64,000 nucleotides of DNA from the NCBI GenBank assembly GCA_030704615.1, contig CM060734.1, positions 7,318,001 through 7,382,000 on the forward strand, written 5' to 3'. This DNA comes from Takakia lepidozioides. Its lineage: Eukaryota > Streptophyta > Takakiopsida > Takakiales > Takakiaceae. A program made the translations under genes and the position numbers. The stretch's first letter is position 1, and each line of letters starts with the position of its first letter. Under the pieces are notes generated by a model. That model made no database searches. It worked only from the letters and a program-made list of their open reading frames with translations, and had not been told where the DNA came from. Of this stretch, positions 11,640 through 22,600 are shown one piece after another.

Positions 11640-12080
11640 GCAGTTTGTCAATTCACTGGACGCAAGAGTATGACCTCCACGTACAACATGGCTGCCAAGG
11701 TGTACGGGATTTGACCCTTTAAGAGAGGTTGACCCCACAATGTGCAATGTATCTCATTCGCCCTATGCTGGAAATGCAAGTTCGTGCACGACCTAGACTC
11801 TGCGTAATTGTTTCGGGTTTGCACGTCATGCCTATCCAAAGGCCACAATCGATTGATGTGGTACAATTTCACGAATTTTTTGCATCTCGCCATTGGCCAC
11901 CGGAACTATTCTGGAACATTCTTCCAACCCTTTTCTGTTAGTATGCTAGGCTCACCATATACTTTCCAATTCAAGTCTTGCCTTGACCCTTTGATTTTCT
12001 TAGGGGGCGGTCCATGTTCATTGGGGTCATCTCTTCCATGACGATCATCGTCTTGGCCCTCTGCTATTCTGCAACAATCG
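11640..12080 (-). pseudogene. Inverted N-terminal copy of the unrecognised transposon gene
   Basis: On the minus strand the frame contains RQDLNWKVYG, then MARCKKFVKLYHINRLWPLD and IPYTLAAMLYVEVILLRPVNWQ. These parallel the N-terminal half of the pseudogene at 8644 in the same order. At least one stop is visible between the first two blocks. It lies head-on to the plus-strand fragment at 11407, which indicates an inversion within an older copy. Confidence 0.6.
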
Positions 12081-12439
12081 AAGCAACACTACACGAGGTT
12101 TTCTAAAAAGACGTAACTCTAAACCCTTCCCCCGTTAAGTAGGTTTGAGTAGGTGTCAAAATAGTTCCTAAAAGCTAATTTTGTAGAATAAAATGATCCT
12201 GGAAGCCAGAGGAGGGCCTATGGGAGCATTCTGCAACGACCTCACAGAAATCGCGGCAAAAAATACCCCCTCACCCAACTAATGGCCTCCTTCTCCACGT
12301 GACTACGTGTCGTGGAATAATGAAATGTCACGCACACAGAAGTTGTGTGGAGATGAAGTGAGGGGAGAACAAGCCTCCCTTGGCTTATATCCCCTTCCCC
12401 CCCAAAATTCCTCGGGCCACGTGCAGGGCGAATCTTCTA
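12081..12439. other. Spacer before hairpin array, no gene seen
   Basis: No open frame with recognisable domains is present. Its last 90 bp contain the first copy of the GTGAGGGGAGAA...CTTATAT...CACGTGCAGGGC module that recurs inside the following array. Confidence 0.45.
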
Positions 12440-14228
12440 GAACGACCGCCAACTCGGCGGTTGCTTCATTTTCCGGAAAATAAAAAAATAAACGATTGCC
12501 AGAACTGGTGAACGTTCCATTTTCCGGCGAAGAAAAAAAAAAAAAAAAAAAAACGACAGCCAGAACAGGCGGTCGCTCCATTTTCCGGCCAACATAGGCG
12601 GTCGCTTCATTTTCAAAAAATTTAAAATAAATAAGCGACCGCCAACATGGCGGTCGCTTGATTTTCAAAACAATTAAAATAAAAGCGACTGCCAGTCATG
12701 GCGATCGCTCCATTTCCAACAACATATTAGTAAAAGCGACCGCCAGTAGTGGCGGTGGCTGGATTTACAAAAAACAAACAATTGCGGCGACCGCCCGTAA
12801 TGGTGGTCGCTCGATTTTCCTCCAAAATATAGAGAAGCGACCGCCTGTAATGGCGGTCGCTTCATTTTCAAAAACATTTAAACAAAAGCGACCGTTAGTA
12901 ATGGCGGTCGATTCATTTTTATTTTCAAAACAATTAAAATAAATGCGACCGCCACAAATGGCGGTCGCTCCATTTCCAACCAAATTTTTAAAAAAACGAC
13001 CGCCACTAATGGCGGTCGCTGCAATTACAAAAAACAACAATACCGACGACCGCCCCTAATGGCGGTCGCTCCATTTTCCTCCAAGAAACAAAAAAACAAC
13101 CGCCAGTAACGGCGGTCGCTTCATTTTCAAAATAATTAAAATAAAAGCGACCGCCAGTAATGGCGTTCGCTTCATTTCCAAAATAACTAAAATAAAATCG
13201 ACCGCCAGTAATGGTGGTCGCTTCATTTAAAATATGATTAAAATAAAAGCGACTGCCAGTAATGGCGGTCGCCCCAATTAAAAAAATAAAAGCGACCGCT
13301 AGTAATGGCGGTCGTTGCATTTTAAAAAATAACCATTACAGCAACCGCCAGAAATGGCGGTCGCTGCATTTTGTAGAAATAAAAACTGCCAGTAATGGAA
13401 GTGAGGGGAGAATGACTGGGGGCTTATATGCCCCCCCCCCCCATCCCTCGTTCCTCACTCCACGTGCAGGGCAGACCTCGTAGAAGCGACCGCCACCATG
13501 GCGGTCGCTCCATTTAAAAACAAAAAAAAACGACCGCCACAAATGGCGGTTGCTCCATTTCGCCCAAAAAAAAAAAAAACGACCGCCAGTAATGGCGGTC
13601 GCTGCATTTATAAAAACAAAAAAAAACTTCAAGCGACCGGAAGTGAGGGGAGAATGAGCCGGAGCTTATATGCCCCCCTCCCCCCGCCTCATTCCTCGCT
13701 CCATGCGCAGGGCACACTTCGTAGAAGCGACCGCCACCTTGGCGGTCGCTCCATTTTGCTCCAAAAAAAAAAAAAAAAAAAAACGACCGTAACCGCCAGT
13801 AACGGCGGTCGCTTCATTTCCAAAATAATTAAAATAAAAGCGACCGCCAGTAATGGCGGTCGCTTCATTTCCAAAATAATTAAACTAAAAGCGACCACCA
13901 GTAATGGCGGTCGCTTTATTTCCAAAATAATTAAAATAAAAGCGACCGCCATGTATATCCTCCCCCCCCCTCTCATTTCTCGCTCCACGCGCAGGACAAA
14001 CCTCGTAGAAGCGACCGCCACCTTCGCGGTCGCTCCATTTTTTTTTTAAAAACGACCGCCAGTAATGGCAGTTGCCCCATTTCCAAAAATAAAAAAATAA
14101 AGGCGACCGCCAGAAATGGCGGTCGGGGAGAATGACTGGGAGCTTATATGCCCCCCCCTCTCATTCCTCGCTCCACGCGAAGGGCAGACCTCGCAGAAGC
14201 GACCGCCACCTTGGCGGTCGCTCCATTT
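12440..14228. repeat. Large GCGACCGCC hairpin array with embedded TATA-like modules (hAT 3' side)
   Basis: About 25-30 inverted pairs of the form AAGCGACCGCCA-NNNN-TGGCGGTCGCTT recur every 54-60 bp. The spacers are A-rich (typically CATTTCCAAAATAATTAAAATA). Four longer modules are interspersed at about 13399, 13641, 13950 and 14127, with a fifth related one at about 12358. Each has a GGGGAGAATGA start, CTTATATGCCCC and a CTCCACGCGCAGGGCAGAC end. The array begins right after the 3' UTR of the hAT transposase gene (14474). A matching array lies on that gene's 5' side, so it is best read as subterminal repeat DNA of a hAT element. Confidence 0.8.
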
Positions 14229-14473
14229 AAATAAAAATGATTGCACAGTTGGAAGCACGGCACAATTGTTCTCCATTCCACAAGCAAATCGCCAATGTTT
14301 CAGCAAGTGACGGTGCCTTTGGCTGACATTTTCGTTAGTATACACATGGGCAACATCTTTTATTTTCCAACAAATACACAACAGCAATACAAATACTCAT
14401 AGTGACAATGATCACATTGGTATTACTTCAGTATAGAAATATAAACATGTCCACTAAAAAGTGCTGATGCATG

Positions 14474-14784
14474 CCTACAACTGTTTTGCTTCAATTCCTT
14501 CTACTGCTTCGACGGCGGGAAAAGAAGGTCCTAATCCTAATGCTCCGATGGGTTGAAAATCCGGGTCACCCTCGACTTCACCACCGTTGTCATGATCAGT
14601 GGTGGAATCGTGCTCCCTATCCGAGCTCATATGTCCAGGCCTTTGAATGTGCAAGCGACCTCGAACCACATTTAGTTCTCTCTGAGGTTGACTCCCACTC
14701 CGGTCTTGAATACCATCCACGGTATCTGGCCTGTTTGTGGGCCGATCGCCTACAAAAGGTTGGACTGTTCTCTATCGTTTATGG
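14474..14784 (-). pseudogene. hAT transposase gene, C-terminal exon part separated by the MULE insertion
   Basis: The minus-strand frame (about 100 codons, ending EGIEAKQL and a stop at 14474) is acidic and low-complexity. It continues in frame, past one TAG, from the C-terminal tail of the hAT transposase at 32827-35341 once the MULE and one copy of its 9-bp target duplication are ignored. It is therefore the displaced 3' end of that gene. The following 245 bp on the minus strand are a probable 3' UTR that contains AATAAAA. Confidence 0.7.
14776..14784. repeat. Left 9-bp target-site duplication (CGTTTATGG) of the MULE
   Basis: CGTTTATGG lies immediately outside the left terminal inverted repeat. 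It is identical to 32827-32835 outside the right terminus. Nine base pairs is the usual duplication length of Mutator-like elements. Confidence 0.92.
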
Positions 14785-14850
14785 GAGGTTAGCTATTTCA
14801 TGAGCATGAGCGGCATGAGCGGAGTAGTAAGACAATCGGTTTTCATGAGC
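14785..14850. repeat. Left terminal inverted repeat and CATGAGC subterminal repeats of the MULE
   Basis: The terminal GAGGTTAGCTATTTCATGAG is followed by CATGAGCGG, CATGAGCGG and, about 25 bp on, CATGAGCAG. The right end carries the same motif in inverted orientation. Confidence 0.85.
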
Positions 14851-14989
14851 AGAAGTACAAATTCTGCAAATAAAAAACATTAAAAAACATTATTTTAATT
14901 AGATGTGTCAGAAAAAAAACAAAAAAAACAAAAAAAACAATATAATATTCTTTGTTTGAAGTAGAAATTGTAGTTTTGAGAGCCGTGCT

Positions 14990-15370
14990 CATGATATTTC
15001 GTCTTCCACTCATGCGAATTCCGAGTGACATCTGCAAAAATGGCGCCGAATTTTGCGGTAATAGGTTCCGCGAGCAGAAAAATCGGCGACGTATTGCGCA
15101 GTAATAGGTGTCTCCGGCGAAAAATGGTGCCAAATTTCGCGGTTATAGGTCCCAACTTCATTGAAGTGTAAGCCCAAAATTTGGAAATATGGCGCCGAAT
15201 TTCATGGTGCCGGACATTGCACAAATGTTGGGCAGTTCTGGGCCATGTAACTGGAAATTCGGCGCCATTTTTCCAGACATCGTTTCCAGACAATGTTAGG
15301 ACTTAGCCAGTTTTCGGCCCAAGAAAAGGTAATTCGGCTTCATTTTTCCAGAAATGCCCCCCTCAACTGC
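14990..15370. repeat. GGCGCC-centred modules near the left MULE end
   Basis: Repeated segments of the type AAATGGCGCCGAATTTTGCGG or TTCGGCGCCATTTTTCCAG occur at about 15039, 15190 and 15260, with weaker ones between. They share the core of the central satellite palindrome and of the intronic repeat at 29578. Three parts of the same element thus carry the same sequence theme. Confidence 0.65.
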
Positions 15371-15626
15371 AATTGTTGGAACTCAGTTTTCTGGAAGATT
15401 TGCAAATTTTTTCTGCCGCCATCTTTGTATTGATTCTGTTTCGACATTGAATTGCCACTGGACGTCAACGGATATCCAACAGTCCCTAGTGTTTAAAAGA
15501 CATCACTTTAATATTGTCTGTCTCATTTCCAGGAGTTTTGGGGTGCAATTCATTACACTGCAAAACAAAGTCTAATGCATCAAAATGCAATTGCAAATAT
15601 CCATATGGTGGATTCCATTTTCCCCA

Positions 15627-18600
15627 TCAATGATTTCTGGAATCTCGGCCGAGGAGTTTGTGCAGCTCATTCACGCTCAACGCTGGTGCATGAATAAAGT
15701 CATCAATAGTCAACTTCATCCTCAACCTCTTCAGGTAAATGTAATACAGATGCTTGCACGGATAATACTTTGACCCCTTCTTTGCTTCCATCAACGAGAA
15801 GTCCGTACAATTGCAAGTCGGCTCCACTCCAATCGTAATTGTGTATACGTTGTCGCGTACAGCTGAGCCGGCCATTGCCATCCGATAAATACGCCCAAGG
15901 CTGGGTGGGGGTACGTCCACGGATCTTTGAATAGTGCAAGCCATCCAAAGAGCATTGGCATTCCGAGTCTCATTCAACTTGTTGGGATGGTGTCGTCTCT
16001 TCACTCTTCCGAATCGCATTGTGGGATGTGCAGAATTGTCCAATCCGTCTCTACTGGACCGAGCAGTCTGCAATGGCTGGGTCTGAGGAACTGGAAACGA
16101 GTGGGCCGAGACGTCTGTGCGTTGTACCATTTGAAATCCTGCTGCAGAAATAGCATCCGCCTCATTCTGAAAGAGGTTGCAACCCGGTGCAACAGGCCAG
16201 ACGCCCGGAGGCTCCGGCATTCCCTGAATCTCGTACTTGGGCTTGCCAAATACACAGGTCATTATGTCGTGCCTACAGAACCAAAACGTCTGTGTTGTGG
16301 CTTGAGAGAATGTGGGAGTCAAAAATTTGCCGTTGAAACAAGGTGCATGTACAGCACCGTGTGGGTTCCTCTGAATCATCTCACCATAGCGTGCTCTCGT
16401 ATCCACCCGGATGGCGCAGCACTTCCCTCGAAATGCCGGCAATGTCCTTGCAATTCTCCACTGTGACTCCGACACTCTTGTCTCCACAATGGGTATGTTG
16501 TACTACGGTACTACAGATGGCTCGTTATGTTCCTCGGGCACGTGCCCTGTCAAAGGAGATGGCGATCTTGAACGTGCAGGACTTGCGGTGCTCGATGAGA
16601 CCTCCTCGGGCAACATCACGGGACCACGAGGGAGGGTGCGAATATTCTTGTCAGCTCGCCATGAATCCTCTTCTCCGCCAGGTGCCTCGTCAAGTCTTCG
16701 TCTCACTGGATGGGTGTGAACACCTCCTTCCAAGTGTTGGCCTCTTCAAAGCAATGGCGTGTCCCGAAGGCCCTCTCGCAAGGCTGTCGCCTACTTGCAA
16801 GGATTTTTCGATCTGGAGGCAGTCCGCATCAGCATTTCCTGCCTGTCCGGCCCCAAGCCCTATTGTTTCCCTTTCAAGAACTCATTGTACATGCATTGCT
16901 CCATAATTGACCTGACAATGTCTTCTGTTGTGGCAGTGAGGATGTCCACCAGATGCACCGCAGAGGAGGCACGCCAGGAATAATGTACTGATTCGGCCAT
17001 GTTTGTTGTCGGCATGTCGGTGTCGGAGTCCAGACACATTTCCTGCACATGCACATGTTGAGGTTACAAGCAAGTTACAAATAACGAGTAGCATAATATT
17101 CAACGGGACGCAAATTCGTCCAACTCACCTCCCGCATATAGTCGCCGAACTGGAGGAAACGATAATGCCACCATGCTAGCCAACTGACCATTGTTCCCTC
17201 GTCTGATTTCTTTACAGCACCTGACGTTGTCCACCAAGCCCGTATACATGCAAATTGTGTCTCTGCATCATCCAAGGTGGGAGCACGCTTCCACGCAAGA
17301 CACATGGAACGGTGCTCCTATCTGAAATCTGGCGCCACGAGCCGGGTTGTGTATTGCGACAAGCTCTGAAGAAAATGGAACCCACAAGATCTCTCATTGC
17401 CTTCCATTGGAACATTGGGATCTTCCCCATACACCCTTCGGATGGCAGCCCAATTTGCTTGTGCGTTGTCCGCCATGAAACCACGGAAATTGGGAGGGGG
17501 CAATCCCGCCCTGGCCATCTGTTCGTTTATTCCCTGCCAAAGAAGCATCTCCGATTGTGTGTCCTCTCCTTTCATCTCACAAATAGCAATGGTCATTAGC
17601 ATCCTGCAGTGGGTGTCGTAGACATGTGCAGCCATTGTCACCCACTGGTGATTTGTAATTCGCTTGATATGGTCGAACATGACCCAACTGTTTGACAAGT
17701 CCCCACTCGTCATCCGGTCGACCAGTTCGACGCTGCTGCCAGGCCCACACGTAGACATTTTGAATACGAAACAACGATCTGCCTCAGTCCCTTGTCCAGG
17801 AAACCTACTTCCATGAATGTAGTCATATCCACATCGTCGCTTCACCTCCAGAATAGAGTGCATATCCGAGCCACGCCCAATTTTCTGTTTGCAGGAGACA
17901 ATGTGGTTTCGGACATTCGGTGAACAGACGTGGGACACTGACTCCAGCAATGCCTCCATTTCCTTCTCATCGAGAGGAACTCTATCGGAGCCGTCTTCCG
18001 ACATAATTCTGGCCAATGTCATCTTATGGGCGGCCTGCAGCTGTATCTGTTTGGGTTTGGCACCAGGTCTCAACCTAATCTCCTCCTGAACGAGCTGCTT
18101 TGCCTCGTGGGCAGCCTCCCGCGAGTTCCCCCTTGCCAATTTGTGACAATGGGAACCAACGTGTATGCAAGCTCATGTGAGGTTAGGGAAACGGTGCAAC
18201 ACATAGAACTGCTTGGCATTACAAACAAACATGCAATGTGGTGGTTCTTTGCAATGCGCACACTTAAATGTGGAGTTTGGAACCTTCTCCTGAGCTCGAA
18301 ATGGTTGATGAGCTGTGCCTGTCCAATCCTCTCGTTCCTGTGATCTCTGGATTTAAAGTGGAAGCAAGTTGGGGAGAAACACCGCACCGCGCCCGCACAA
18401 ACAACGTAGCGCACCCGCATATCATTGAGCATCTTCATGCTGGTGGTTTTGGTGACGCACCAAGGATGACCATCATGTTTCCTATCCATATCTGTCAACA
18501 TTCCGGACGCCCTCGAATAGTCCGTTCGAGGAGGGAACTCAAAGAACATATTACCGTCGACGTCTGCGGGAAGGCATGTAACGGATTTAATTGCGAACTT

Positions 18601-19092
18601 GCTATAGTCCAGCCCAGCCAGCTCCGAGCGGTGTCCCTCCATGTGAAGCCCTCGCAGAATTTCAAGAATGGATCGAACTGCTGTGTTCGTGCTGGGAATA
18701 TGACTCCTTCGTCCGCTGATGTCCATTGAGGACTTGCCTGATCTCCAAGATGATCTCGGAACTTCCATGACCTCGTCGGAGTCGGACAGGTTGTGAACAA
18801 CCCGGTTCTCGCTCGTCTTCATTGATGGGTTCGGCTCTGGATTTACTTCGTTGCGGACTTCTCTCTTTGAGGTACCCACTCTCCGATTCGCAGATTGTTT
18901 CGTGGAAGGCGCCAGGAGAGAAGGCGCAAGGATAGAAGGCGCATTTGGCGGGCAAATGAAGTCCCCAACAGCCCTGTATATGACGTTGTCCGATGGTGGA
19001 ACTCGCCATTCCCTGCCGTCGCCGAAATCATCGTAGAGCACAACAATACTTTCGACTACAACTCCGTTTGAATCCTTCTTTTCCTCCTCCAA
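15627..19092 (-). pseudogene. MULE transposase with C-terminal SWIM zinc finger
   Basis: It would catalyse cut-and-paste transposition of the surrounding element in the nucleus. The first exon runs 19092-17129. Its N-terminal part has an acidic linker and a Cys/His cluster (CAHC...C, then HVGSHCHK), which becomes readable only after a frame shift near 18310. The core follows: VYDTHCRM (about 17615) and FMADNAQANWAAIRRVYG (about 17470), candidate positions of the first two catalytic Asp residues, then CGFHFLQS and WWHYRFLQFG. A GT-AG intron spans 17128-17043. The second exon reads NMAESVHYSWRASS and ends with CNCTDF...YYPCKHLYYIYLKRL (about 15750-15820), a CxC...CxH SWIM finger. Stops (for example after DFR and after GKQ) and the frame shift make this copy inactive. 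Two homologues lie at 47255-48739 and 50450-52736. Assignment to MULE rests on these motifs together with the 9-bp duplication. Confidence 0.82.
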
Positions 19093-19614
19093 AAATACCG
19101 ACCCCGGTTTCAGGTGGTATCAAACGCAGAGATATTTCTCCATCACCCAGCAGATCTCCCCTCTGCACGGAAATGTAGCTCTATGCTCGTGAGGAGGGCA
19201 GTACACTATAGCGCTCGGGTTTTCTGCCATGGGAGTTGTGCACACAAGACTGCCAGAGGCGTTCGGACAAGCGCCCTGGGAGAAGGGGGGAGGCAGCGAG
19301 GGGAAGCAATGCAAGGCCGATTTTTGGAAGCGATGAAGCCTATTCACGAATCCGGGGAGCCCACTCTCCCGAAAATCCACTGTCAGAGAGTTAATGAACC
19401 TTGTCTGCGGAATGCGGCCCCTGGCCTTTGCGCAATAACTGCCAACGGTATGCAGTCAGAAGGTATATGACCTGTGCAGATGCGCTGGGCAAACCAATCA
19501 TTACGACGTCTGACAAAAAGCGTGGGGGGGCGAGCGTGCAAGCACCATCCCCATGGACTGAGGGAACTGACAGAGGTGGCATTCCAGTGGGTCTGATTAC
19601 AAGATTGAGTGCCA
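19093..19614. other. Spacer between transposase start and satellite
   Basis: This is the 5' side of the transposase gene and should hold its promoter. No convincing gene or TATA element was identified. Confidence 0.4.
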
Positions 19615-22600
19615 GAACCGGCGCCGAATTTCCATCCGAGGCCCGTTGGATGAAGTCGTCTTGGGGGGAGAGGCCGACACCTGGCCCACATGAAACATCC
19701 CCTGGATGGGAATTCGGCGCCGAATTTCCATCCGAGGCCCGTTGGATGAAGTCGTCTCGGGGGGAGAGGCCGACACCTGGCCCACAGAGAACATCCCCCG
19801 GAAGGAAATTCGGCGCCGAATTTCCATCCGAGGCCCGTTGGATGAAGTCGTCTCGGGGGGAGAGGCCGACACCTGGCCGACTGAGATCATCCCCCGGATG
19901 GAAATTCGGCGCCGTTTTTCCATCCAACCCGGCCGGATGAAGTCGAATCGGGGGGAGAGGCCGACACCTGGCCGACAGAGAACATCCCCCGGATTGACAT
20001 TCGGCGCCAAATTTCCATCCGAGGCCCGTTGGATGAAGTCGTCTCAGGGGAAGAGGCCGACACCTCGCCCACTGAGATCATCCCCCGGATGGAAATTCGG
20101 CCGAATTTCCATCTGAGGCCCGTTGGATGAAGTCGTCTAGGGGGGAGAGGCCGACACTTAGCCGACTGAGATCATCCCCCGGATGGAAATTCGGCGACGT
20201 TTTTCCATCCGACCTGGCCGGATGAAGTCGTCTCGGGGGGAGAGGCCGACACTTGGCCGACAAAGAACATCCCCCGGATGGAAATTCGGCACCGAATTTC
20301 CATCCGAGGCCCGTTGGATGAACTTGTCTCGGGGGGAGCGGCCGATACTTGGCCGACTGAGATCATCCCCCGGATGGAAATTCGGCGCCGTTTTTCCATA
20401 CTACCCGGCCGGAAGAAGTCGTCTCGGGGGGAGAGGCCGACACATGGCCGCCAGAGAATATCCTTCGGATGGAAAAACGGCGCTGAATTTCCAGCCGAGG
20501 CCCGTTGGATGAAGTCGTCTCGGGGGGAGAGGCCGACACCTGGCCGACAGAGATCATCCCCCAGATGGAAATTCGGCGCCGTTTTTCCATCCGACCCGGC
20601 CGGATGAAGTCGACTCGGGGGGAGAGGCCAACACCTGGCCGACAGAGAACATCCCCCGGATTGAAATTCGGCGCCAAATTTCCATCCGAGGCCCGTTGGA
20701 TGAAGTCGTCTCGGGGGAAGAGGCCGACACCTCGCCCACTGAGATCATCCCCCGGATGGAAATTCGGCGCCGAATTTCCATCTGAGGCCCGTTGGATGAA
20801 GTCGTCTCGGAGGTAGAGGCCGACACTTAGCCGACTGAGATCATCCCCCGGATGGAAATTCGGCGCTTTTTTTCCATCCGACCCGGCCGGATGAAGTCGT
20901 CTCGGGGGGAGAGGCCGACACTTGGCCGACAAAGAACATCCCCCGGATGGAAATTCGGCGCCGAATTTCCATCCAAGGCCCGTTGGATGAACTTGTCTCG
21001 GGGGGAGCGGCCGACACTTGGCCGACTGAGATCATCCCCCGGATGGAAATTCGGCGCCGTTTTTCCATACTACCCAGCCGGATGAAGTCGTCTCGGGTGG
21101 AGAGGCCGACACCTGGCCGACAGAGAACATCCCCCGGATGGAAATTCGGCACCAAATTTCCATCCGAGGCTCGATGGATGAAGTCGTCTCGGGGGGAGAG
21201 GCCGACACATGGCCGCTAGAGAATATCCTCTGGATGGAAAAACGGCGCCGAATTTCCAGCCGAGGCCTGTTGGATGAAGTCGTATCGGGGGGAGAGGCCG
21301 ACACCTAGCCGACTGAGATCATCCCCCGGATGGAAATTCGGCGCCGTTTTTCCATCCGACCCGGCCGTATGAAGTCACCTCGGGGGGAGAGGCCGACACC
21401 TGGCCGACAGAGAACATCCCCCGGATTGAAATTCGGCGCCAAATTTCCATCCGAGGCCCGTTGCATGAAGTCGTCTCGGGGGGAGAGGCCGACACCTGGC
21501 CAACTGAGATCATCCCTCGGATGGAAATTCGGCGCCGAATTTCCATCTGAGGCCTGTTGGATGAAGTCGTATCGGGGGGTGAGAATGACACCTGGCCGAC
21601 TGAGATCATCCCCCGGATGGAAATTCGGCGCCGTTTTTCCATCCGACCCGGCCGGATGAAGTCGTCTCAGGGGGAGAGGCCGACACCTGGCCGACAGAGA
21701 ACATCCCCCGGATTGCAATTTGGCGCCAAATTTCCATCCGAGCCCCGTTGGATGAAGTCGTCACGGGGGGAGAGGCCAACACCTGGCCCACAGAGAATAT
21801 CCCCCGGATGGAAATTTGGCGCCGAATTCCCATCCGAGGCCCGTTGGATGAAGTCGTCTCGGGGGGAAAGGCCGACACCTCGCCCACAGAGAACAACCCC
21901 CGGATGGAAATTCGGCGCCTTGGATGAAGTCGTCTCGGGGGGAGAGGCCGACACCTTGCCCACTGAGATCATCCCCCGAATAGAAATTCGGCGCCATTTT
22001 TCCATCCGACTCGGCCGGATGAAGTCGACTCGGGGGGAGAGGCCGACACCTGGCCGACAGAGAACATCCCCCGGATTGAAATTCGGCGCCAAATTTCCAT
22101 CCGAGGCCCGTTGGCTGAAGTCGTCTCGGGGGAAGAGGCCGACACCTCGCCCACTGAGATCATCCCCCGGATGGAAATTCGGCGCCGAATTTCCATCCGA
22201 GGCCCGTTGGATGAAGTCGTCTCGGGGGGAGTGGCCGACACTTAGCCGACTGAGATCATCCCCCGGATGGAAATTCGGCACCGTTTTTCCATCCGACCCG
22301 GCCGGATGAAGTCGTCTCAGGGGGAGAGGCCGACACCTGGCCGACAGAGAACATCCCCCGGATTGCAATTTGGCACCAAATTTCCATCCGAGGCCCGTTC
22401 GATGAAGTCGTCTCGAGAGGAGAGGCCGACACCTGGCCCACAGAGAATATTACCCGGATGGAAATTCGGCGCCGAATTTCCATCCGAGGCCCGTTGGATG
22501 AAGTCGTCTCGGGGGCAGCGGCCGACACTTGGCCGACTGAGATCAACCCCTGGATGGAAATTCGGCGTCAATTTTCCATCCGACCCGGCCGGATGAAGTC

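Noticed and set aside
13498-14049. Long open frames with repeated KATASNGGRF/ATAITGGRF peptides in the hairpin arrays
   Set aside because: These peptides are direct translations of the GCGACCGCC hairpins and A-rich spacers and appear on both strands.
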